Positions 1-5,136 of a stretch of DNA of 6,277 bases are shown here, piece after piece. The translations under genes were made by a program, and so were the position numbers. The stretch's first letter is position 1; every line of letters starts with the position of its first letter. Origin of the DNA: Oscillospiraceae bacterium (GTDB taxonomy: Bacteria > Bacillota > Clostridia > Oscillospirales > Acutalibacteraceae); assembly GCA_031254555.1 (NCBI GenBank), contig JAIRUF010000079.1, forward strand, positions 1-6,277, read 5' to 3'. Under the pieces are notes generated by a model. It made no database searches, was not told the DNA's origin, and saw only the letters and a list, made by a program, of their open reading frames with translations.

Positions 1-223
1 CATAAGGACTGCCAAGGTTGCCCAAAAAACATCCAATTGCAAGTCCTGGGATGGCGGCAGAAGTAAGTGCAGGTAAAATGGTAAGAGCTTCTGATACCCT
101 GAATTGAATCGGACCGTAGGACAGACCGAATGCGCCGGATAAATATGTCAAAGCGGCGTAAATTGCGGCGATGATCCCGCTTGTGGCAACGTAGAGGCTT
201 TTTTCTTTGTTATCTTTGTCCAT
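1..223 (-). CDS. queT: QueT-family queuosine precursor transporter (5' part only)
   Basis: The first 74 codons of an integral membrane protein that leaves the window at its left edge. The ATG (221-223) follows a GGAG Shine-Dalgarno (complement of 233-236) with a 9-nt spacer. The peptide starts with a short charged tail (MDKDNKEKS), then a hydrophobic, Ala-rich first helix (about residues 12-30). Next comes the conserved segment around residues 38-60, with QFRVSEALTILPAL and AAIPGLAIGCFLGNL, which I recognise as typical of the QueT family. Family members are substrate-binding (S) components of ECF transporters that import queuosine precursors such as preQ1 or queuine for tRNA wobble modification. 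The structured leader directly upstream fits known preQ1 control of this gene in Bacillota. The family call rests on recalled sequence similarity; the rest of the protein is not visible. Confidence 0.88.
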   Translation of the reverse strand, partial: MDKDNKEKSLYVATSGIIAAIYAALTYLSGAFGLSYGPIQFRVSEALTILPALTSAAIPGLAIGCFLGNLGSPY

Positions 224-232
224 TTTTAAATT

Positions 233-300
233 CTCCGTAGTTTTGATTTTAGCCAAGCTAGATACGTGTGTGCCATGATATTTTTGTATGCTAGGCTAAG
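233..300 (-). promoter_or_regulatory. Candidate preQ1-type riboswitch in the queT leader
   Basis: On the minus strand, TTAGCC-T-AGC (299 to 290) can pair with GCT-T-GGCTAA (258 to 249), giving a 9-bp stem with one T/T mismatch. The loop contains CGTA (266-263), complementary to TACG (239-236), which runs into the GGAG ribosome binding site (236-233). The result is an H-type pseudoknot whose second helix would cover the Shine-Dalgarno edge. An A-rich linker (AATCAAAA, 248-241) joins the two parts, as in preQ1 pseudoknots. An alternative pairing, ATAC (289-286) with GTAT (265-262), would exclude the pseudoknot. That preQ1 riboswitches control queT is established; assignment here is inference and I cannot name the class (I, II or III). 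Confidence 0.5.
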
Positions 301-322
301 TCAGGATGGTTTCGAACTGACT
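299..322 (-). repeat. Inverted repeat (6-bp hairpin) in the queT leader
   Basis: AGTCAG (299-304) and CTGACT (317-322) form a 6-bp stem with a 12-nt loop. It directly abuts, and shares one base with, the main stem of the candidate riboswitch, so it may be an additional helix of the same leader RNA. The role is not known. Confidence 0.35.
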
Positions 323-337
323 GTGAATAATGTACCA

Positions 338-357
338 TTGATTTCATCTAAAATCAA
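338..357. repeat. Perfect 7-bp inverted repeat between the divergent queT and 154-aa genes
   Basis: TTGATTT (338-344) and AAATCAA (351-357) are exact complements separated by 6 nt. The hairpin is A/T-rich and has no T-tract long enough to make it a convincing terminator. It could be part of the queT leader RNA or a protein-binding operator. No other function can be read from the sequence. Confidence 0.35.
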
Positions 358-372
358 GAGTATAAATTTTTT

Positions 373-402
373 GGAATATACGGGAGTTGCCGGCAGATAA
401 TA
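373..402 (+). promoter_or_regulatory. Candidate promoter, sigma-G-like (alternatively weak sigma-A), for the 154-aa gene
   Basis: GAATA (374-378), a match to the forespore sigma-G -35 pattern GHATR, lies 17 nt before GATAATA (396-402). That second element matches the -10 pattern CATNMTA except at its first base. The same stretch can be read as a poor sigma-A promoter: TTGGAA (371-376) with a 19-nt spacer to GATAAT (396-401), or a bare TATAAT at 401-406. The sigma-G reading is attractive because spore photoproduct lyase genes are forespore-expressed in Bacillus subtilis. It remains pattern matching by eye. Confidence 0.4.
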
Positions 403-420
403 TAATTATAACAATAACCA

Positions 421-427
421 AAAGGAG
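421..427 (+). promoter_or_regulatory. Ribosome binding site that decides a TTG start
   Basis: AAAGGAG sits 8 nt before TTG at 436-438. No ATG or GTG in this frame is well placed behind it; the next in-frame ATG is at 472, 45 nt away. The TTG is therefore the preferred start. Confidence 0.75.
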
Positions 428-435
428 CGGTTTAT

Positions 436-900
436 TTGCAGCAGAGTAACAGGGACATAGATTTTTTAAATATGGTATATGACACGGCGCAAATGGGTGA
501 AAAAGCTATTGGATTCCTTCAGGAAAAGGTGGGGGATCAGTCCCTGCGCGGCGATTTGCAAACTCAGTATCGGCAGTATGCGGATATATCAAACAAGGTT
601 GAAAATGAGATGGGGAAAAAGGGGAAAATGCCCAAACAGACCAATCCCGTATCACAGGCAGGACTTTGGTCGGGCATACAAGTTAACACGCTTGTAAATA
701 GAAGCAGCGACCACATAGCATCCATGATGATCCAGGGGAGTATGATGGGTGTTATTGAAATGTCCAGAGCGCTTAAAGAATTTTCTGATGTAGCTCAGGA
801 ATCCAAAAATCTAGGGCAGGAGCTTATACAGATGGAGGAAAATAATGTGCAGAGGATGAAACAGTACCTGGGGGATAAGAAAGGGGAGCAGCAGCATTAA
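436..900 (+). CDS. Hypothetical all-helical protein, 154 aa
   Basis: I do not recognise a named function. The protein has no signal peptide or clear membrane segment. It reads as a string of amphipathic helices at about residues 5-31, 35-60, 80-115 and 117-146, separated by a Pro-containing linker (MPKQTNPVSQAG, 65-76). This layout suggests a four-helix bundle, broadly like ferritin-like or CotF-like proteins, but no clear ExxH metal pair is seen. Helix 3 is Met-rich: five Met between residues 97 and 109. The C-terminus is charged (GDKKGEQQH). Translation starts at TTG 436 behind AAAGGAG. A terminator hairpin follows 43 nt after the stop, then the spore photoproduct lyase homologue on the same strand. 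That neighbour and the candidate sigma-G promoter hint at a spore-related role; this is inference only. Confidence 0.75.
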   Translation: MQQSNRDIDFLNMVYDTAQMGEKAIGFLQEKVGDQSLRGDLQTQYRQYADISNKVENEMGKKGKMPKQTNPVSQAGLWSGIQVNTLVNRSSDHIASMMIQGSMMGVIEMSRALKEFSDVAQESKNLGQELIQMEENNVQRMKQYLGDKKGEQQH

Positions 901-943
901 GTGTGAATTGCAGCATGGATTTACTAAACCATATTTGTTCATT

Positions 944-969
944 AAAGCGGCCATGCCGCTTTTCTTTTT
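944..969 (+). terminator. Intrinsic terminator after the 154-aa gene
   Basis: AAAGCGGC (944-951) and GCCGCTTT (955-962) form a perfect 8-bp stem around a 3-nt CAT loop, followed by CTTTTTA. The hairpin ends only about 35 nt before the start of the next gene on the same strand. It could therefore act as an attenuator within a shared transcript rather than a complete stop. Confidence 0.8.
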
Positions 970-1003
970 ACAGTAAAACGTAAGGAAAAGAGAGTGTAAT
1001 TGT

Positions 1004-1999
1004 ATGTTCCCTGAAAGGGTTTATTACGAAAATACGATACAGAATTATCCGTTAGGCCGTATGCTGATAGAGAAATATAAAAGCAGCGAATTTATACCCA
1101 TCGAAAGTCATAACAATATCTTTGAGCTGCGATCCCGTCCCAACGAAGACTTTACGGCTATGAAAAATTACCTCGTTATCGGAGTACGTAAAACACATAA
1201 ATATGTCCCAAATACTAAAATCTCAGACTTTCTGGTTCCCTTCACCTCATCCGGGTGTATGGCCATGTGTCTTTATTGTTACCTGGTTTGCAATTATAAT
1301 AAATGTTCTTATCTAAGAGTGTTCGTCAACCGTGAGCAAATGCTTGATAACCTTATAAAAAAATCACATGAATACACAAAAGAATGTGTATTTGAAATCG
1401 GGAGCAACAGCGATTTGATTTTAGAGGATACTGTCACGGATACCCTTTCCAACACGATAGAGGAGTTTGCAAAAAAAGGCAGAGGAGCCATTACCTTTCC
1501 AACCAAATTCGGGATGTCGGATAAGCTGCTGGGCCTGCGTCACAATGGAAAGGTCATTTTTAGAATGAGCTTGAATCCACAGGAGCTGATCAAAAGCGTA
1601 GAAATAGGAACCTCGCCTCTTTTTAATAGAATAAACGCGCTTAACAGCATGTGTGAAGCCGGATATCAGGTCGGAATTTTAATAGCTCCCGTGATATTGG
1701 TTGAAAACTGGAAGGCACTGTACGCCGAACTTTTGGACATTTTGGAGGCGGAGCTTACGCAAAAAACAAAAGATAGCATATTTATAGAAATTATCTTCAT
1801 GACATATAGTTACGTTCAAAACGCGATCAACAATCAGGCATTTCCCGACTCATTAAAACTTTATAATAAGGAAATCATGACAGGCAGGGGCAGGGGCAAG
1901 TATTGCTATAAAGAAAGTTATCGGCTGGAAGCGGAAACTTTCTTAAGGGATGAAATAGATAAAAGGTTCAAAAGTGCACGTATTATCTATGTTGTTTAG
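1004..1999 (+). CDS. splB: Spore photoproduct lyase family radical SAM protein (canonical H-donor Cys replaced)
   Basis: Classical members use a [4Fe-4S] cluster and S-adenosylmethionine to reverse the spore photoproduct (5-thyminyl-5,6-dihydrothymine) during germination. The 331 residues compare with about 340 in Bacillus. Colinear landmarks: VYYENTIQNYPLGR (7-20), LVIGVRKTHK (57-66), the cluster motif C85-x3-C89-x2-C92 with flanking Tyr91 and Tyr93, YLRVFVN (103-109), HNGKVIFRMS (180-189), GTSPLFNRI (202-210) and GRGRGKYCY (294-302). The segment FEIGSNSD (130-137) aligns with the FEASCTSD I recall for B. subtilis, placing Ser134 where the hydrogen-donor Cys141 should be. Extra Cys occur at 96, 101 and 128. 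The ATG at 1004 has only a modest upstream site (GAGAG at 990-994, or AAGGA at 982-986). It is either a divergent true lyase or a related SPL-family enzyme with a different substrate, so the gene symbol is tentative. Confidence 0.85.
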   Translation: MFPERVYYENTIQNYPLGRMLIEKYKSSEFIPIESHNNIFELRSRPNEDFTAMKNYLVIGVRKTHKYVPNTKISDFLVPFTSSGCMAMCLYCYLVCNYNKCSYLRVFVNREQMLDNLIKKSHEYTKECVFEIGSNSDLILEDTVTDTLSNTIEEFAKKGRGAITFPTKFGMSDKLLGLRHNGKVIFRMSLNPQELIKSVEIGTSPLFNRINALNSMCEAGYQVGILIAPVILVENWKALYAELLDILEAELTQKTKDSIFIEIIFMTYSYVQNAINNQAFPDSLKLYNKEIMTGRGRGKYCYKESYRLEAETFLRDEIDKRFKSARIIYVV

Positions 2000-2053
2000 C
2001 ACGGATGCCCTTTAAAACGATACCGTACGATTTTAAAAATAAGTAATTTGATT

Positions 2054-2595
2054 TTACACTGTGTCATTATCCGTATTTATTCGATAAAAAACATGTGGCC
2101 TAAGCGGATGACCTTCTGCGACTTTGGGATGATTAAAATATCGTTCAAATTGCAATCCGATCTTTTGCATAACTCGTTGTGATGCTATGTTTTCAATAGA
2201 TGTAAAGCTAGCCACTTCATCGAAACCAAGATTTTCAAAACCATGTTTCAAACATGCTTTTGTACCCTCGGTAGCATAACCTTTACCACAATATATCTTG
2301 TCTAACCTCCAGCCTATTTCAATGCACGGGCAAAAGTCCATATCAAATCTTGACCAATGAAACCCAAAAAACATCCACTATCCTTTTTCTCAACTGCATA
2401 CAATCCATAGCCATATTCAGCAAATTCCTGTTGAATGCTATCATAAAATGATTTCGTTTCTTCTGTATTTTGAGCAGCGGGGAAATAACGCATAACTGCT
2501 GGGTCTGCATTCATGGAAATAAATGCCTCTATATCAGATTTGTTCCAACGTCTAAATAAAAGTCTTTGTGTTTCAATGTCAACTTGCCTGTCCAT
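2054..2595 (-). pseudogene. GNAT N-acetyltransferase (RimJ/RimL type), frameshifted
   Basis: Two overlapping reading frames together make one acetyltransferase of about 180 residues. The upstream frame (2595 to 2314) gives the N-terminal half: ETQRLLFRRWNKSDIEAF, NADPAVMRYFPA and the strand CFLGFIG, then goes out of frame and stops. The other frame (open from about 2374 to 2054) continues with FDMDFCPCIEIGWRL, the acetyl-CoA loop GKGYATEG, the motif ENIASQRVMQKIGL and the C-terminal HPKVAEGHPL. Family members transfer acetyl from acetyl-CoA to an amino group; the substrate here is unknown. The break lies between GFIG and RFDMDF and is explained by a missing 10 bp (see the scar at 2353-2362). 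The ribosome binding site before ATG 2595 is weak. Probably inactive; a -1 frameshift at T TTT TTG (2371 to 2365) could in principle join the frames, with three residues missing. Confidence 0.85.
2353..2362 (-). other. Probable slippage-deletion scar in the acetyltransferase
   Basis: On the minus strand this is TTTCATTGGT. Placing a second copy next to it restores one continuous frame reading G-F-I-G-F-H-W-S-R-F-D. That gives five residues between the G and F that flank this loop, the spacing I expect in this family. One of two tandem 10-bp copies has probably been lost. The ancestral sequence is a reconstruction, not seen. Confidence 0.6.
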
Positions 2596-2740
2596 ATATC
2601 CGTTCTTCTATTGTACAAAATATAAACGATCTGTATTTCATTTGATTTTTCATATTATTGTTTAAATACAATCTACTTTATTTGAAAATATTTTATAATT
2701 TCTTTGAAGACAAAATAACTTTATAGCAACGATCCAAACT
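2596..2740. other. AT-rich intergenic stretch with no gene
   Basis: This separates the glnN terminator from the acetyltransferase remnant. It is very A/T-rich and has no ORF. TATATT (complement of 2619-2624) and TACAAT (complement of 2610-2615) could be -10 elements for the remnant, but neither has an acceptable -35. No hairpin of note is seen. Confidence 0.5.
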
Positions 2741-2774
2741 AAAAAAACAGGGTGCCGCGGCACCCTGTTTTTTT
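2741..2774 (-). terminator. glnN terminator, perfect palindrome, potentially bidirectional
   Basis: A 34-bp perfect palindrome: seven A, then CAGGGTGC, a CGCG loop (2756-2759), GCACCCTG and seven T. The 15-bp stem (eight G/C-containing core pairs plus A/T flanks) and the T-tract on both strands make it a strong intrinsic terminator in either direction. The glnN stop codon (2773-2775) lies inside its upstream arm. Confidence 0.93.
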
Positions 2775-4881
2775 ATATGCTGTATAGAAGTTTGGTGTAC
2801 GATGGGTAGGGCCAATATTCCTTTGCCATAATTGTTTCAAGCTCATCAACTGTTGTGCGCAATTCCTGACATGATGAAAGAACGACGTCTTTGTAATACA
2901 GCCCAAGATCCTTTAAGTCTATATCTTTATCTATGTTTGTGACGGCGTTTTCAAGATTTGTGCAGCTTTTATAAAGCTTGTCTGTAAGGCAGGATATTTT
3001 CTTAATAAGATTTATTTCAAGGCAGCACTCCAAATCCGGCACTACAGATTTTTTATTGGCAACAGTGCAGCTTAGGTCGTTTGCGTATTTGCACACTGCG
3101 GGAGTAATATCCCTTTTTGCCATATCAAGCATAGTAAGTGCCTCAATCTGAATAGTCTTACAGTAGTCGTCCATCAAGATTTCATATCTTGAGTTCAGTT
3201 CTTCTGCGGTGTATATTCCGTGCCTTGCAAATAAATCTATGTTCTTCTGGCTTATATAAAAGGGTAGGGCCTCCGGTGTTGTGCGAAGATTGAGCAGGCC
3301 GCGTTCTTTTGCCTCACTTATCCATTCTTCTGAGTAGTTGTTGCCGTTAAATATAATTTTTTTATGCTCCTTGATGGTGTTTTTAATGAGCTTGTGCAGT
3401 TGGTCATCAAAGTTCTCTGCATTTTCAAGCACATCGGCAAATGATGCGAGTTCATCGGCTAAAATGGTGTTAAGAATTGTGTTTGGGCAGGCAATAGAGA
3501 CTGTTGACCCAAGCATTCTAAATTCAAATTTATTCCCGGTAAAAGCAAAGGGTGAGGTGCGGTTGCGGTCCGTGGTGTCCCTTGCAAAGCGCGGAATAAC
3601 CTTAACGCCGTGTTTCATCGTCTGCTTATCTTTTTGCACATACACATCATCATTTTCAATAGATGTAATAATGTCGTCAAGTTCATCGCCGAGGAACATG
3701 GACACAATCGCGGGAGGGGCCTCGTTAGCTCCCAACCGGTGATCGTTGCCGGCTCCGTTAACCGCAACTCTTAAAAGATCCTGATGCTTATCCACAGCGC
3801 TTATAACAGCAGACAGGAAAAGCAAAAATTGTGAGTTTTCCCGAGGGGATTCACCGGGCTCAAAGAGGTTGATTCCCGTATCTGTGGTTATAGACCAGTT
3901 GTTATGTTTACCGCTCCCATTGACGCCGCTGAATGGCTTTTCGTGCAGGAGACAGGCAAGGCCGTGGTTTTGCGCGACCTTTTTCATTGTCTCCATCGTC
4001 AGCTGGTTGTGGTCGGTTGCGGTGTTCGTATCCGAGTATATAGGGGCAAGTTCGTGCTGCGAAGGGGCCACCTCGTTGTGTTCCGTCTTTGCAAGGATGC
4101 CAAGTCTCCAAAGCTCTAAGTCAAGGTCTTTCATAAAAGCTTTTACCCTGGGTTTGATAGAGCCGAAGTAATGATCCTCCATCTCCTGCCCCTTTGGGGG
4201 TTTAGAGCCAAACAAAGTCCGGCCGCAAACGATAAGGTCTTCACGCTGTTTATAAAGATCACGGTCTATGAGAAAATACTCCTGCTCAGGGCCGGTAATT
4301 GAGACGACACGTTTTGCCCCTGACTTGTTCCCAAAAAGGTTAACGATCCTCATGGCGTGCTTGTTAACAGCATTTATGGAGCGGAGAAGAGGAGTTTTTT
4401 TGTCAAGTATCTGGCCGCTGTAAGAGCAAAAAACAGACGGTATGCAAAGCGTGTTTTCCTTTATAAAAGCATGAGAGGTTGGGTCCCATGCCGTATAGCC
4501 TCTGGCCTCAAAGGTTGCGCGCAATCCGCCGGACGGAAAGCTGGATGCGTCAGGCTCTCCTTTTATAAGCTCCTTGCCTGAAAAGTCCATAATAACTTGT
4601 CCGTTAGATACAGGAGTTATAAAACTGTCATGCTTTTCGGCTGTGATGCCAGTCATCGGCTGAAACCAGTGTGTAAAATGTGTTGCGCCTTTTTCGATGG
4701 CCCAGTCTTTCATTGCGCTTGCAACCACATAAGCTATTTCTTTATCAAGGGTGGAACCTTCTTCAACAGATTTTTTTAAAGATTCATATGTCTCCTTCGG
4801 CAGTCTTTTCTCCATAACTATATCGTTAAAAACTAAGCTGCCAAACATTTCAGGTACATTTACACGAATAGCCGTGTCCAT
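2773..4881 (-). CDS. glnN: Glutamine synthetase type III
   Basis: ATP-dependent ligation of ammonia to glutamate in the cytoplasm, the entry point of nitrogen assimilation. At 702 residues it has the large GSIII size (about 700-730), far longer than GSI (about 450). Landmarks: RVNVPEMFGSLVFND at the N-terminus (6-20), HWFQPMTG (71-78), the catalytic-core GPEQEYFLID (197-206), NEVAPSQHELAP (269-280), the nucleotide/substrate segment KPFSGVNGSGKHNNWS (315-330) and NDHRLGANEAPPAI (379-392). The GSIII-specific C-terminal helical region follows. ATG 4879-4881 follows AGGAGG (complement of 4889-4894) with a 7-nt spacer, so the start is secure. The gene is monocistronic: its own promoter, an immediate terminator, and a divergent neighbour (pgi). 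The frame is intact and all the motifs listed are present. Regulation is not directly visible apart from the upstream palindrome. Confidence 0.98.
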   Translation of the reverse strand: MDTAIRVNVPEMFGSLVFNDIVMEKRLPKETYESLKKSVEEGSTLDKEIAYVVASAMKDWAIEKGATHFTHWFQPMTGITAEKHDSFITPVSNGQVIMDFSGKELIKGEPDASSFPSGGLRATFEARGYTAWDPTSHAFIKENTLCIPSVFCSYSGQILDKKTPLLRSINAVNKHAMRIVNLFGNKSGAKRVVSITGPEQEYFLIDRDLYKQREDLIVCGRTLFGSKPPKGQEMEDHYFGSIKPRVKAFMKDLDLELWRLGILAKTEHNEVAPSQHELAPIYSDTNTATDHNQLTMETMKKVAQNHGLACLLHEKPFSGVNGSGKHNNWSITTDTGINLFEPGESPRENSQFLLFLSAVISAVDKHQDLLRVAVNGAGNDHRLGANEAPPAIVSMFLGDELDDIITSIENDDVYVQKDKQTMKHGVKVIPRFARDTTDRNRTSPFAFTGNKFEFRMLGSTVSIACPNTILNTILADELASFADVLENAENFDDQLHKLIKNTIKEHKKIIFNGNNYSEEWISEAKERGLLNLRTTPEALPFYISQKNIDLFARHGIYTAEELNSRYEILMDDYCKTIQIEALTMLDMAKRDITPAVCKYANDLSCTVANKKSVVPDLECCLEINLIKKISCLTDKLYKSCTNLENAVTNIDKDIDLKDLGLYYKDVVLSSCQELRTTVDELETIMAKEYWPYPSYTKLLYSI

Positions 4882-4915
4882 AGTTTTGCCTCCTAAAGTC
4901 CTATTACAAAAAATA

Positions 4916-4924
4916 ATTATAGCA
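4916..4924 (-). promoter_or_regulatory. Extended -10 promoter for glnN
   Basis: The minus strand reads TGC-TATAAT (4924 to 4916), a perfect -10 with the TG extension one base upstream, 22 nt before the Shine-Dalgarno. The -35 position has no good TTGACA match, which suits an extended -10 or an activated promoter. Confidence 0.65.
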
Positions 4925-4959
4925 TATTTTCAAGTTAAAAACCATTTATTTATACAAAT

Positions 4960-4988
4960 TTTATTTTAAAAACCGGTTGTAAAATAAA
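4960..4988. repeat. Palindrome in the glnN-pgi intergenic region, candidate operator
   Basis: TTTATTTTA (4960-4968) and TAAAATAAA (4980-4988) are exact 9-bp complements flanking an AACCGGTT palindrome (4971-4978), off-centre by half a base. It lies about 40 bp upstream of the glnN -10 and about 85 bp upstream of the pgi -10. A dimeric regulator could bind here, or it could form a hairpin. It does not match the GlnR box (TGTNA-N7-TNACA). Confidence 0.45.
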
Positions 4989-5072
4989 CTGTATTTTTAT
5001 ATTAATTGTTAAATAAAAATTTTTTATTAAAATTATCGTTCGCCTTGAAATAAAGCTTAACTTAGGGTAAGA

Positions 5073-5078
5073 TATAAT
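5073..5078 (+). promoter_or_regulatory. Candidate -10 element for pgi
   Basis: A perfect TATAAT lies 58 nt before the GTG start. The nearest good -35 (TTGAAA, 5045-5050) is 22 nt away, too far for a standard sigma-A promoter. The pairing is therefore unsure; an intermediate TAAGAT at 5068-5073 gives 17-nt spacing but is a poor -10. Confidence 0.4.
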
Positions 5079-5136
5079 AAAATTATATAAGTTTTAAATA
5101 TTAAATCGAACGGTTCTTTTTAGGGGTGGATTGTTG

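Noticed and set aside
306..321. GGTTTCGAAC resembling a tRNA T-arm
   Set aside because: The flanking bases do not form a T-stem, and there is no anticodon arm or acceptor stem around it.
904..935. sigma-G-like TGAATT ... CATATT before the SPL homologue
   Set aside because: The spacing is 20 nt rather than 17-18, and a start there would fall at the terminator hairpin.
1882..1900. Short GGCAGG tandem repeat inside the SPL homologue
   Set aside because: It encodes GRGRGK, which corresponds to a conserved Gly/Arg segment of the family, so it is explained by protein constraint.
2013..2040. Possible terminator after the SPL homologue (TTTAAAACGATACCGTACGATTTTAA)
   Set aside because: The arms pair only through A/T ends plus two G/C pairs and a bulge, with no T-tract, so it is too weak to call.
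2054..2595. Two separate small genes for the two acetyltransferase frames
   Set aside because: Each half lacks essential parts of the GNAT fold, and the two halves join exactly into one known protein; the internal ATG at 2374 has no proper ribosome binding site.
3338..4171. Plus-strand open frames opposite glnN
   Set aside because: They are antisense shadows of a highly conserved enzyme gene, with no ribosome binding sites and no recognisable protein features.
4978..5010. GlnR-type operator upstream of glnN
   Set aside because: TGTAA occurs at 4978-4982 but no TNACA half-site follows at 7-bp spacing.
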